In this document: piece after piece, positions 1 through 7,973 of the stretch
Position numbering within the stretch: the stretch's first letter is position 1
How the letters are laid out: every line of letters starts with the position of its first letter
NCBI GenBank assembly: GCA_029262955.1
Contig: JAJCYL010000305.1
Span: 1 to 26,411 of the forward strand
From: Cytophagales bacterium
GTDB taxonomy: Bacteria; Bacteroidota; Bacteroidia; Cytophagales; Cyclobacteriaceae
Length of the DNA stretch: 26,411 bases
Direction: 5' to 3'
Notes under the pieces: model-generated
Told to the model about the DNA's origin: nothing
Seen by the model: only the letters and a program-made list of their open reading frames with translations
Databases searched by the model: none
Made by a program: the position numbers and the translations under genes

Positions 1-1
1 T

Positions 2-307
2 TTGTCTAATAAAACTTTCTATCCATTTACCGATCTTTTATTGCATGATATGGGGCCAGGATTGGATGATGGCGCTACGGAAGGTTCGGCTGAAACATTC
101 GAGTGGCGTACACCCCCTCTTTGGGGTTTGGGACTATCTCCGGATTCTCAGGGAGGAGATTTTTTCCTGTTGCATGATGGAAGGGCTGGCAGTATAGAGG
201 AAGCAATTTTACTGCATGGCGGAGAAGCCCAGAATAGTAGAGAGCAGTATCAAGCTCTTGGAGATACTGAAAAAGAGGCAGTTCTCAAATTTCTCAAATC
301 TTTATAA
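2..307 (+). CDS. Di-heme oxidoreductase DUF1111 family, C-terminal part (5' truncated by window edge)
   Basis: The first 101 codons belong to the C-terminus of a DUF1111 ('thiol oxidoreductase', CxxC-haem) protein. The family is periplasmic, usually about 450-500 residues, and related to di-haem cytochrome c peroxidases. Visible hallmarks are the segment LLLHDMGPGLDDG near the start, the stretch EWRTPPLWGLGLS, FLLHDGRAGSIEEAILLHGGEA in two adjoining pieces, and a terminal FLKSL. The haem-binding CxxCH motifs should lie upstream of the window. The first codon here is TTG and is almost certainly an internal leucine, not a start. The stop is 9 bases before the Rieske gene, so the two are probably co-transcribed. 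In Bacteroidota such proteins often sit in iron- or redox-related operons; the exact substrate is unknown. Confidence 0.88.
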   Translation: MSNKTFYPFTDLLLHDMGPGLDDGATEGSAETFEWRTPPLWGLGLSPDSQGGDFFLLHDGRAGSIEEAILLHGGEAQNSREQYQALGDTEKEAVLKFLKSL

Positions 308-316
308 TGTACTACC

Positions 317-757
317 ATGGATCGTACTAAGTTTTTGAAGACCTGTGGTATTGGATGTTTGGGAATGATTGGTGCTGCGACAGTGTTAGAAAGTTGTGCA
401 GGAACTAAATACATAAGCGGAACACTATCTGGTTCCTTTTTACAGGTACCAGTCGATTCCTTTGTGTTCATTAAAAAAGAGGAAATCAGGTTTAGAAAAT
501 ATGTAGTTGCCCAACACGAGGAACTTGCTTATCCCATTTCTGTTTATCGACATTCCGAAACTGAATACGTGGCATTACTAATGAAATGCACTCATCAGGG
601 TACGGAATTACAAGTATTTGGTGATCGCTTGGAATGTCCTGCCCATGGCAGTAAATTTTCGAACACCGGGGCTGTTAGCAACGGTCCGGCAGACACCCCC
701 CTCAGAACTTTTCCAATAGTAATTGATAACAAAATTCTAAAAATCAACCTAGCATGA
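317..757 (+). CDS. Rieske [2Fe-2S] domain lipoprotein lacking the disulfide cysteines
   Basis: A 146-residue protein with an N-terminal hydrophobic segment ending in a possible lipobox (LESC, Cys27), so probably lipid-anchored in the periplasm. The Rieske ligands are C91-x-H93 and C107-x2-H110, followed by GSKF and GPADTPLRTF, typical of the fold. The linker between the two ligand pairs is 13 residues, slightly short. The extra pair of cysteines that forms a disulfide in bc1-type Rieske proteins is absent: Thr97 in CTHQGT and Ala109 in CPAH replace them. By family knowledge this fits a lower-potential, ferredoxin-like Rieske centre. It likely passes electrons to or from the upstream di-haem protein, but the partner is inferred from position only. 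The stop overlaps the porin start (ATGA). Confidence 0.88.
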   Translation: MDRTKFLKTCGIGCLGMIGAATVLESCAGTKYISGTLSGSFLQVPVDSFVFIKKEEIRFRKYVVAQHEELAYPISVYRHSETEYVALLMKCTHQGTELQVFGDRLECPAHGSKFSNTGAVSNGPADTPLRTFPIVIDNKILKINLA

Positions 758-1980
758 AATTCATTTTACTGCTATTAACGACCACGTTGTTGAGCTTCAT
801 CTCGAAGGCCCAGATTGACAGCACACTCCTCAAAAGAATCCCACGAGATACCAGTTTGCAAAGTATGAATATGGATGCGGTATACAATCGACCATTTTTG
901 CAGGTAGGGAAACTCCCGGTCTCAGTTGGAGGGTATTTGGAGGCGGACTATCAATACATAGGCGAAGATGGCGTAACCGAAGGGCATACCTTCAGGGTTC
1001 CCCGAGTGACATTATTTGTGGCTTCCTCTATTCACCGAAAGATCAAGTTCTTGTCCGAAGTAGAATTTGAAGAAGGCGGCAGGGAAATTTCTATTGAATT
1101 TGCAGCCCTGGATATTTCGTTACACCCTCTGCTCAATCTGAGAGGAGGCATCGTGATGAATCCGATTGGAGCCTTCAATCAAAATCATGATGGTCCGAAA
1201 TGGGAATTTATTGATCGGCCTATTGGCATGACTGATATGCTTCCATCTACTTGGAGTAATGTAGGTTTTGGACTATATGGTAAACAATATATTGACAATT
1301 GGGGCTTCGGTTACGAGGTTTATTTAACCAATGGTTTTGACGATTCGATCATAAATAATTCCGAAAACAGAACCTTCCTGCCGGCGGCGAAGAAAAACTC
1401 TGAACGATTTGAAGAAAGCAACAACGGTCAACCTCTCCTGACTGGTAAATTTTCCTTTGGGAAACGCAAGATCGGAGAAATTGGTTTTTCCTATATGGGA
1501 GGCATTTATAACACTTATGAAGAAGACGGCTTGGTACTCGATGAAAGAAGACGATTGAACGTTTTTGCTATAGATTTCAATACTACCGTACCTTCTATCC
1601 AGACATATATTGTAGGGGAATGGGCCTGGGTTAATCTCGATGTTCCTCAAACGTTTACTCAACAATTCGGAGATAAACAAAAAGGCGGCTTTGTTGATTT
1701 TGTACAACCTATTTTACAAGGACAATTATTGGGATTCGAGCGAGCCACCTTGAATATCGCTTTTAGATTGGAATACGTTGATTGGAACGTCGGCAATTTT
1801 AGGGAAACTGGAGGAAAAATAGGAGACGACCTCTGGGCCTTTGTACCCGCAATTAGTTTCAGGCCCACTGCTCAAACGGTGATCCGTCTGAACTACCGGG
1901 TTATGCAGCAGAGGGATATCCTGGGTAACCCTCCCGCCAAAATTGGCGGCGTACAATTCGGAGTGTCCACCTACTTTTAA
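754..1980 (+). CDS. OprO/OprP-like outer-membrane porin
   Basis: A 408-residue protein with a clear signal peptide (residues 1-19, hydrophobic core then KAQ). The rest consists of alternating aromatic and polar strands, and it ends in an aromatic residue (VSTYF), as outer-membrane barrels do. Segments such as GYLEADYQYIGED, FRVPRVTLFVASSIHRKIKFLSEVEFE (around residues 62-110) and the central GFSYMGGIYN resemble the phosphate-selective porin O/P family. The start codon overlaps the Rieske stop by four bases, so translation is probably coupled. The transported substrate cannot be deduced; position beside di-haem and Rieske proteins suggests a redox- or metal-linked role. An AT-rich hairpin terminator follows. 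Confidence 0.8.
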   Translation: MKFILLLLTTTLLSFISKAQIDSTLLKRIPRDTSLQSMNMDAVYNRPFLQVGKLPVSVGGYLEADYQYIGEDGVTEGHTFRVPRVTLFVASSIHRKIKFLSEVEFEEGGREISIEFAALDISLHPLLNLRGGIVMNPIGAFNQNHDGPKWEFIDRPIGMTDMLPSTWSNVGFGLYGKQYIDNWGFGYEVYLTNGFDDSIINNSENRTFLPAAKKNSERFEESNNGQPLLTGKFSFGKRKIGEIGFSYMGGIYNTYEEDGLVLDERRRLNVFAIDFNTTVPSIQTYIVGEWAWVNLDVPQTFTQQFGDKQKGGFVDFVQPILQGQLLGFERATLNIAFRLEYVDWNVGNFRETGGKIGDDLWAFVPAISFRPTAQTVIRLNYRVMQQRDILGNPPAKIGGVQFGVSTYF

Positions 1981-2016
1981 AAGATTAGAGACAGGATTAT
2001 CAAACATCAACATTTT

Positions 2017-2043
2017 AAAAATAATTGAACCAATTATTTTTTT
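2017..2043 (+). terminator. AT-rich rho-independent terminator after the porin
   Basis: An 11-bp inverted repeat (left arm AAAAATAATTG, loop AAC, right arm CAATTATTTTT) runs straight into further T residues, then CCCC. It lies 36 bases after the porin stop. Because the arms are A-rich and T-rich it could work in both directions, but all flanking genes are on the + strand. The stem is weak in GC, hence moderate confidence. Confidence 0.6.
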
Positions 2044-2093
2044 CCCCAATCTGTTAACTTAAATTTATATTATTAGGGTTAGGGCAATTTTGA

Positions 2094-2531
2094 ATGATTA
2101 GATTTTTAAACAGATACAAACTTGAGGTTTCGGCATTCCTGTTATCAGCTTTTTTGATCGCTGTCGCATGGAGTATTCTTTGTGACCTTGAGGTTGTCTC
2201 AACCATTAATCATCATGACCATGCGGAAGCTTCAACCGGATCTCATTCTGATCATGGGCACCATTATGACATTGAGAATGAAGGTCATAATAGTGGTGAT
2301 CAGGAAGATCCATGTTGTGAAGACCTCTCTGAGAATTTGTTCTCCTCTATAGCGAAACATAGCCCTGCGACGTACACATTTAATAGTACGCTTTTCACAA
2401 GTGGAGGTATCACCGTTAAGCATTCGATTCAACAAGTTAATCAACGAATCAACCGCTTTATAACCCAAAATAACCTTCCACCGCCGAAGATCCCTGACAT
2501 ACGGATTTTCATCCAGTCATTTCTAAATTAG
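2094..2531 (+). CDS. His-rich HYC_CC_PP-like small membrane/exported protein
   Basis: A 145-residue protein with one N-terminal hydrophobic segment (residues 11-30), which is either an anchor or a signal. A histidine-dense stretch follows (residues 40-65, eight His in HHDH, HSDHGHH and GH). Next come a CC pair (Cys74-Cys75) followed by EDLSENLFSS, and a C-terminal PPPKIPDIRIFIQSFLN. The CC pair, the proline triplet and the IRxxIQSFL ending match the Bacteroidota HYC_CC_PP family layout, although the HYC motif is HYD here. The family is uncharacterised but tends to occur beside metal transporters. The His and Cys content suggests soft-metal binding in the periplasm. The promoter is not obvious; the gene starts 50 bases after the upstream terminator. 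Confidence 0.7.
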   Translation: MIRFLNRYKLEVSAFLLSAFLIAVAWSILCDLEVVSTINHHDHAEASTGSHSDHGHHYDIENEGHNSGDQEDPCCEDLSENLFSSIAKHSPATYTFNSTLFTSGGITVKHSIQQVNQRINRFITQNNLPPPKIPDIRIFIQSFLN

Positions 2532-2570
2532 CCTACTACCGCAGCTAAACCTTTTTACAATCTCTTTTGA

Positions 2571-2666
2571 GTCTCCTTGCTGAGTAAGCAGAGGTATTTT
2601 GATAATGAATTGTATCAGGGTATTGAATACAACCCGTATTTGACAGAGAGAAATTTCATCTCTTAA
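2571..2666 (+). pseudogene. Possible C-terminal remnant or unannotated mini-ORF between metal genes
   Basis: This otherwise gene-free 165-base gap contains an open frame of 31 codons with protein-like composition, reading in part SKQRYFDNELYQGIEYNP and ending in TERNFIS before TAA. It has no ATG or GTG start; a TTG codon inside it is the only candidate. It could be the decayed tail of a lost gene or chance. I do not recognise the family. Confidence 0.2.
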
Positions 2667-2696
2667 AATTTTCCAAAGTAATTAAAATGAAAATTT

Positions 2697-3131
2697 ATGA
2701 GCGTTAGCTTATTCACGAAATGCCAGATTTTGATTTGGTCGATATTAGCTTCTTTTCAGGCAATATCACAACATAGTCATGGGATAGATGACAACGAAAG
2801 TCAATTAAGGCCAGCAGAACTTCAAGCCCCTAACGGAGGAGTACTCAAGGCGACAGGCAAGTATTTGGTTGAAATGGTTGCAAGCCCTTTTCAAAAAACC
2901 AGTAAACTGACATTTTATATCTCCAAAAGTGATTTTAAGCCTTTATTAATAGAAGGAATCACGGCGGTTGGGGTCTTCGAATTTGAAGACGGATCCAATA
3001 TTTCAGAGGAGTTGATAGTGATTGGTCAGAATGCTTTTGCCACCAAAAGTAATAGACTTGACCCTTTTCACTGTACCATAACCTTTGCCATTAAAAAGAA
3101 AAAGGTGTCCGCCTCCTTTCACTATGAATGA
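2697..3131 (+). CDS. Small exported hypothetical protein, likely metal-operon accessory
   Basis: A 144-residue protein with a signal peptide (hydrophobic residues 9-22, likely cleavage after AIS near residue 24). The start of the mature part is His-containing (QHSHG). It then has APNGGVLKATGKYLVEMV (residues 44-61), a short pattern like the N-terminal strands of small periplasmic domains found with metal efflux systems. The rest is predicted all-beta. An ATG ten bases upstream (2687) runs into a stop after six codons, so 2697 is the usable start. I do not recognise a named family, and function is inferred only from its His content and neighbours. It precedes the DUF2231 gene by 52 bases. Confidence 0.65.
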   Translation: MSVSLFTKCQILIWSILASFQAISQHSHGIDDNESQLRPAELQAPNGGVLKATGKYLVEMVASPFQKTSKLTFYISKSDFKPLLIEGITAVGVFEFEDGSNISEELIVIGQNAFATKSNRLDPFHCTITFAIKKKKVSASFHYE

Positions 3132-3183
3132 AATAAATCCATATCGGCGAGAGAATCAATTAAACAAACAAAACTAGATAAAT

Positions 3184-3639
3184 ATGGAAACATTACTTCC
3201 TGATTGGGCTCCCAACATACATCCTATGATCATCCATTTCCCTATTGTATTATGGACTGTGGCTGTCTTTATTGATTCGTTGAGTCTTTTCCTCACCAAA
3301 AATTGGTTGAGGAGTATGGCCATGACACTTTATGCATTGGGTGCTCTTGGCGGTCTTGCAGCCTACCTCAGTGGCAAACAGGCAATAGATATAGTTTCCG
3401 TTCCCATGCAGGGCGAATTGACTGCCGGCAGTCATTCCGATTGGGGCCTTTATACCCTTCTTTATTTCGGATTGTATGCAGCCATTCGCCTCTTCCTGTT
3501 TTGGAAACAGTGGGACAGACAAAAACCCGTAGGCATTATTCTTGTCTTATCTAGTTTAGTAGGAATGGGCCTAATTACTAAAACTGCTGACCTGGGAGGT
3601 AAGCTGGTTTACAAATACGGAGTCGGCATTAAAAAATAA
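3184..3639 (+). CDS. DUF2231 family four-helix inner-membrane protein
   Basis: A 151-residue integral membrane protein with four predicted helices. The family signature NIHPMIIHFPIVLW lies at residues 11-24. A second typical signature at residues 134-148, TADLGGKLVYKYGVG, closes the protein. DUF2231 proteins are uncharacterised; conserved histidines in helix 1 have led to suggestions of haem or metal binding. Here the gene is the first of five closely spaced genes ending in a multicopper oxidase, so a role in membrane redox or copper handling is a reasonable inference. No promoter was identified in the 52-base gap upstream. Confidence 0.9.
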   Translation: METLLPDWAPNIHPMIIHFPIVLWTVAVFIDSLSLFLTKNWLRSMAMTLYALGALGGLAAYLSGKQAIDIVSVPMQGELTAGSHSDWGLYTLLYFGLYAAIRLFLFWKQWDRQKPVGIILVLSSLVGMGLITKTADLGGKLVYKYGVGIKK

Positions 3640-3667
3640 ATTTTAAACAACATTAAATCATTAAATC

Positions 3668-4429
3668 ATGAAAAAACCACATTTATTATTAGTCCTGATG
3701 GTTCTTATATCCGGAACCCTGACTTTTAACTCCTGTAATCAGGATAAAAAACAAGAAAGTAATGAAGAAGCCCGTGAGCCTGACCATCAGGGCTCGATGG
3801 AAGAAGCACATAATAAAACCGGGGAAGAAACCAGTCATGAACATAAACACGGCAATACTGACAATGCAACTGATTCCGATGGATCTAAAGTTTGGTCTCC
3901 CAGCGGGAACGGTATCGAGTTAATCAAATCTGATTTTCATTTTATTACTGGAACTACCGATAACATCAATCCAGTAGTAATTCAGGGAGAAAATGGAGGA
4001 AACATACTGGAATTAACAGCTAGCGGAATTCCGGCAGCTTTCGTATTTCACAACCAATATGGAAATGTTGGCATCGGTGTATCTATCAAAAGAGGAGATT
4101 TTAAAGGCACACTGAAAGTTGTGCACCATGCAAAAAATACTTCCAATTACGAATTTGTCGCTATCAATGGAAACAAGATGAAGTTGGGAAGAGTGGTGAA
4201 TGATAAGGAAAAGATTTTGGACGAAAGTGAATTCGAGGCCGATGCCGGGGAGTGGACGCTATTGAAGGTTTCGGCGGCTGGCACCCACTACAAAGGATAC
4301 ATTGGCGATAAAACCATTACCCATGGCCATGACGATGAGATGACGGACGGCTTTGTGGGATTGATGCTTGAAGGGACCGGTCAAATCCAAGTGAAATCAA
4401 TTGAAGTTTTCGAATTAGAAGCAGAATAA
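3668..4429 (+). CDS. His-rich lipoprotein with a concanavalin/DUF1080-like beta-sandwich
   Basis: A 253-residue protein with a lipoprotein signal peptide ending at FNSC (Cys23). An acidic, histidine-rich low-complexity linker follows (about residues 27-75, including DHQ, EAH, SHEHKHG), then an all-beta domain from about residue 90. The C-terminal pattern EWTLLKVSAAGTHYKGYIG, then GHDDEMTDGFVGLMLEG and a final SIEVFELE, resembles the lectin-like sandwich of the 3-keto-disaccharide hydrolase (DUF1080) group. I see no convincing catalytic motif. The His-rich linker suggests metal binding close to the membrane. It is 28 bases downstream of the DUF2231 gene and 18 upstream of the NTF2-like gene, so operonic. 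Confidence 0.7.
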   Translation: MKKPHLLLVLMVLISGTLTFNSCNQDKKQESNEEAREPDHQGSMEEAHNKTGEETSHEHKHGNTDNATDSDGSKVWSPSGNGIELIKSDFHFITGTTDNINPVVIQGENGGNILELTASGIPAAFVFHNQYGNVGIGVSIKRGDFKGTLKVVHHAKNTSNYEFVAINGNKMKLGRVVNDKEKILDESEFEADAGEWTLLKVSAAGTHYKGYIGDKTITHGHDDEMTDGFVGLMLEGTGQIQVKSIEVFELEAE

Positions 4430-4447
4430 TTAAAACCAATAGATCAA

Positions 4448-4900
4448 ATGAAAAAGTTAATCAATTTCTTAATTGTAATGACCCTCTTATTGTCACTGAA
4501 TGCTTTCGGACAAACGGACAAAGAAACAGTGGAAGATGTCATGGCCTCCTATAAAGCAGGTGTTGAGTCATTAAGTACCAAAGGATTATCAGACCTGTTT
4601 TTGAAAGAATCAGCAGTATTCGAATCTGGTGGCACGGAGGGAACCTTCGAACACTACCTCGATCATCACCTAGGGCCTGAATTAAAGGAATTCAAGTCTT
4701 TCAAATTCAGTAATCATGAAATTTCAACTGTTGTGAGCCTGCCCTATGCCTTCACCACCGAAACCTATTTTTTTAGAATTGAATTGGCAGAAGATGGTAA
4801 AGTAATCGAGAGAAAAGGAGTTGCCACTTCAGTATTGATCAAATCGGGCGGTCAATGGAAAATTCTGAAGACCCACAGTTCCTCCAGGGCTAAGAAGTAA
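4448..4900 (+). CDS. Exported NTF2-like (SnoaL/DUF4440-type) protein
   Basis: A 150-residue protein with a signal peptide (hydrophobic residues 5-18, then FGQT). The mature part has the alpha+beta pattern of an NTF2-like fold: ETVEDVMASYKAGVESLST helix, an LFLKESAVFESGG strand-turn, and a final strand pair with GQWKILKTHSSSR. Proteins of this type in periplasmic copper operons are uncharacterised, and the family is too broad to assign a substrate. Its stop codon TAA shares its last base with the ATG of the methyltransferase gene, suggesting coupled translation. Confidence 0.78.
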   Translation: MKKLINFLIVMTLLLSLNAFGQTDKETVEDVMASYKAGVESLSTKGLSDLFLKESAVFESGGTEGTFEHYLDHHLGPELKEFKSFKFSNHEISTVVSLPYAFTTETYFFRIELAEDGKVIERKGVATSVLIKSGGQWKILKTHSSSRAKK

Positions 4901-5562
4901 TGGCAAAAAAGGAATATACTCCGGCCTTGGGATTTGACTGGTTGAGTGATTGGTACGATCTGGCCATCAAACTTACCATGCCCGAACGAAAGTTCAGAAA
5001 TCGCCTGGTGGATCTTCTGGATCCCGGGGATCGGGAGGATATTTTAGAATTTGGTTTTGGCACCGGTGCCAACCTGCTCATTGCAGCGGGAAGGTCGCCG
5101 GGAAGCCACTTCGTGGGGCTGGACATCGACCCGAAAATTCGTGAGGTAGCAGAAAGAAGATTAAGTCGGAACCAGTTATTTATCCGTCTCGAATTGTACG
5201 ATGGATATGAATTTCCGTTTAGGGCCAACTCATTCGACAAAGTATACAGTTGTTTGGTATTTCATCATTTAGAACGGCAAGCAAAAATCGACTGCCTCAG
5301 GGAAATACATCGGGTCTTAAAGCCACGTGGAAAGCTAATTATTGGAGATTGGGGTAAAGCGAAATCCAGGCTAATGAGGGTTGCATTTTACCTGGTTCAA
5401 ATCATAGATGGATTCAAGACCACGACTGACAATGTGAATGGTCTGCTGCCTGATTTTATGAAACAAACGGGTTTCTCCAGGGTTGAAGAGGAAAGTTGTG
5501 TCAATACAAAAATCGGTTCTTTCTGCTATTACACAGGAGAAATTCTTAATCAAGAAATATGA
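4900..5562 (+). CDS. Class I SAM-dependent methyltransferase (UbiE/Methyltransf_11-like)
   Basis: A 220-residue cytoplasmic protein with the Rossmann SAM-binding motif ILEFGFGTGAN (about residues 48-58). The acidic motif II is GLDID (about 73-77), followed by the strand FDKVYSCLVFHHL and the post-motif EIHRVLKPRGKLIIGDWG, as in UbiE-type enzymes. The substrate is unknown. It has no signal peptide although it is sandwiched between genes for exported proteins; its start overlaps the NTF2-like stop by one base and its stop overlaps the oxidase start by four (ATGA). Such tight coupling suggests a functional link to the copper operon, perhaps modification of a small molecule or quinone, but this is inference. 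Confidence 0.9.
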   Translation: MAKKEYTPALGFDWLSDWYDLAIKLTMPERKFRNRLVDLLDPGDREDILEFGFGTGANLLIAAGRSPGSHFVGLDIDPKIREVAERRLSRNQLFIRLELYDGYEFPFRANSFDKVYSCLVFHHLERQAKIDCLREIHRVLKPRGKLIIGDWGKAKSRLMRVAFYLVQIIDGFKTTTDNVNGLLPDFMKQTGFSRVEEESCVNTKIGSFCYYTGEILNQEI

Positions 5563-7931
5563 GAAACTCCATTTTTTTACTTCTGTTGGCTATAGGTCCG
5601 CTACTAATGTATTCGTCTGCAAAAGCCCAGATGGACACTACTGAATATATGATTTCTATTAAAAGGGAAAAGGTCAATATTGCGGGTAAAGAGGTAATGG
5701 GCATGACTATTAATGGCGGTATTCCGGGCCCAGTCCTGAGGTTTACAGAAGGTGAGTATGCGGTCATATATGTGAAGAATGAAATGGAGGTTGAAACCTC
5801 CATCCATTGGCATGGTTTGTTATTACCCAATTTTTATGACGGCGTACCTTATCTCACTACACCCCCGATTGAACCTGGCCATACACAGAAGTATGAATTT
5901 CCACTTGTTCAGGCGGGAACCTATTGGTACCACTCCCACACTATGCTCCAGGAACAGAGTGGAGTGTATGGAGCTTTTATTATTGAGCCCATGGAAAAGA
6001 TTTTTGAATACAACCATGAATTGGTGTTGGTATTATCTGACTGGACAAACCAAAAACCGATGAACGTATTGCGATTCTTGAAGCGCGGAACGGAATGGTA
6101 TAATATCCGAAAAGGCACAGCTACTCCGCTAAATCGGGTGATCGCCAGAGGTGCCTTCGGGGCACAACTCAATTTCTGGAAGCAGCGGATGGAAGGAGCT
6201 GACATAGCGGATATTTATTACGATTCTTTTCTTATCAATGGAAAACAGAACTCAGAATATCCGGATTTTGAACCTGGCGAAAATGTACGGTTACGGATCA
6301 TCAATGGAGCCGCATCCACATCATTCTGGATGACCTTTGGAGGAGAGGACCCCCGGCTTATCTCGGCAGATGGTCTGGACGCAGTTCCGGTCAAAAAAAA
6401 TAAAACCTTTATCGGAGTGGCAGAGACTTATGATTTCATGGTGAAAATTCCGGAAGAGGGACGGATCGAATTCCGTACTATGGCGCAAGATGGATCAGGC
6501 ACAAGCTCTGCTTATCTCGGTGCAGGGAAAACGTTGGCAGCCCCGATGTTAAAGCGCCCGGACAAGATTGGTATGATGAAGCAAATGGCATCAATGAAAA
6601 TGAGAATGGGCGCCCCCGGATTAAAATACCGACCTGGTAAAGACGAACCTTACAAGATGAAAGAGAATTGGGGCATGCAGATGAGTGACCATATGAACAT
6701 GCAAAGGATGAAAGGGATGGATTTACCTGGGGAAGGACAAAAAATGAAAGTGACAGATCATATGGGCATGACAAATATGCCAATGAATGACTCCACACAG
6801 AAGGTGCAAAATCAGTCCCATGATATGCATGACACGGCTAATATGGATATGACAGTTGAAGGCGAAATGGATGGCATGGATATGAGCATGGAAGAGACTA
6901 ATTCAATGACAGAAATGAATATGTTTTCAGAGTACAATTATGATTACCTGAAATCGCCCGAAAAGACAACTTATGCTGACTCACTGCCAGTCAGGGAAAT
7001 TCTTCTGAACCTGACCGGTAACATGCAGCGCTACATATGGAGCATGAATGGCATTCCGATATCTGAAACCGATAAAATAAAGATCAAAGGTGGAGAGGTG
7101 ACGAGGATTACTTTCAACAATCTGACCATGATGCACCACCCTATGCATCTCCATGGTCACTTTTTTAGAGTGATCAATGCAAACGGAGAATATTCGCCCC
7201 TGAAACATACTGTAAACGTACCTCCCATGCAGCAGATGACCATCGAATTTTATGGTGATGAGTATGGCGACTGGTTTTTCCACTGCCATATACTCTATCA
7301 TATGATGGGGGGCATGGCAAGAGTGTTTAGTTATGACACTCCTCGCGACACTCGAATGGAAGGCTATCCGGTCTCCAAACTCATTCATGAGACCAATCAA
7401 TATTACTCGTGGGGAATGTTGGATGCTGCATCCCAAATGACCGCCATCAACCTTATCACTTCCAATATTCGGAATCAGTTCAATCTGGGTGTAGAATATG
7501 GCTATAACCAAAACATCGAGGCAGAGTTCACTTTCGAGCGCTACCTCTATGATTATTTCAGAGTGTTTGGTGGTGTAAACATAGAAAATCCTGTAAGCGA
7601 CGACTTTAACAACCTCAAGACCATAGCCGTAGCCGGATTTAGGTTTCTCACCCCCTACCTATTTAGTCTGGATGTGAGGGTTGATCATGAGTTGAGACCT
7701 AGAATAGGGATCGGTCGATCCATCATGCTTTTTCCAAAATTTTCGGTGTTTGGCTACTATGAATACCAGGCTGATTTCGGTTTCGTCAATTCCCTTGAAG
7801 ATAATACCAATTTCAGTAAAGAAATTGTTTGGAATGCGGGTGCAGAGTACTTGCTATCAAGAAACTTATCTCTTATGGGAAACTACGATAACCGGTTTGG
7901 TGGCGGGGGTGGGCTTTCATTAAGATTTTGA
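5559..7931 (+). CDS. Multicopper oxidase with Met-rich insert fused to a CopB-like outer-membrane barrel
   Basis: A 790-residue exported protein with a signal peptide (residues 1-23, AKAQ). Three cupredoxin-type domains follow, with all copper ligands: H83-W-H85, H125-S-H127, the HPMHLHGH block with H527, H530 and H532, and HCH at 575-577 with H581 and M586 for the type 1 site. Between cupredoxin domains 2 and 3, residues 339-455 hold 28 methionines plus DHMNM and DHMGM motifs, as in CopA-type Cu(I)-binding inserts. From about residue 605 to 790 the protein changes to amphipathic beta-strands (YNQNIEAEFTFERYLYDYF, RVDHELRPRIGIGR) and ends in LSLRF, like the CopB outer-membrane protein. Probable role: periplasmic Cu(I) oxidation and detoxification by an oxidase tethered to the outer membrane. 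Last gene of the operon. Confidence 0.9.
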   Translation: MRNSIFLLLLAIGPLLMYSSAKAQMDTTEYMISIKREKVNIAGKEVMGMTINGGIPGPVLRFTEGEYAVIYVKNEMEVETSIHWHGLLLPNFYDGVPYLTTPPIEPGHTQKYEFPLVQAGTYWYHSHTMLQEQSGVYGAFIIEPMEKIFEYNHELVLVLSDWTNQKPMNVLRFLKRGTEWYNIRKGTATPLNRVIARGAFGAQLNFWKQRMEGADIADIYYDSFLINGKQNSEYPDFEPGENVRLRIINGAASTSFWMTFGGEDPRLISADGLDAVPVKKNKTFIGVAETYDFMVKIPEEGRIEFRTMAQDGSGTSSAYLGAGKTLAAPMLKRPDKIGMMKQMASMKMRMGAPGLKYRPGKDEPYKMKENWGMQMSDHMNMQRMKGMDLPGEGQKMKVTDHMGMTNMPMNDSTQKVQNQSHDMHDTANMDMTVEGEMDGMDMSMEETNSMTEMNMFSEYNYDYLKSPEKTTYADSLPVREILLNLTGNMQRYIWSMNGIPISETDKIKIKGGEVTRITFNNLTMMHHPMHLHGHFFRVINANGEYSPLKHTVNVPPMQQMTIEFYGDEYGDWFFHCHILYHMMGGMARVFSYDTPRDTRMEGYPVSKLIHETNQYYSWGMLDAASQMTAINLITSNIRNQFNLGVEYGYNQNIEAEFTFERYLYDYFRVFGGVNIENPVSDDFNNLKTIAVAGFRFLTPYLFSLDVRVDHELRPRIGIGRSIMLFPKFSVFGYYEYQADFGFVNSLEDNTNFSKEIVWNAGAEYLLSRNLSLMGNYDNRFGGGGGLSLRF

Positions 7932-7973
7932 TTCGATTATGTCAGCATCATATGATGAATATTCTCCAGCAAA

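Noticed and set aside
1324..1707. 127-codon minus-strand frame opposite the porin
   Set aside because: The overlapping + strand frame has a signal peptide and porin features; the antisense product resembles nothing.
6981..7511. 176-codon open frame on the minus strand inside the multicopper oxidase gene
   Set aside because: It lies entirely under the coding region for the copper-ligand blocks, has no family resemblance and no upstream signals; it is a shadow of the real gene.
7946..7957. 12-base palindrome CATCATATGATG before the first sigma gene as an operator
   Set aside because: It is short and AT-rich, and could easily occur by chance; no second copy was noticed.
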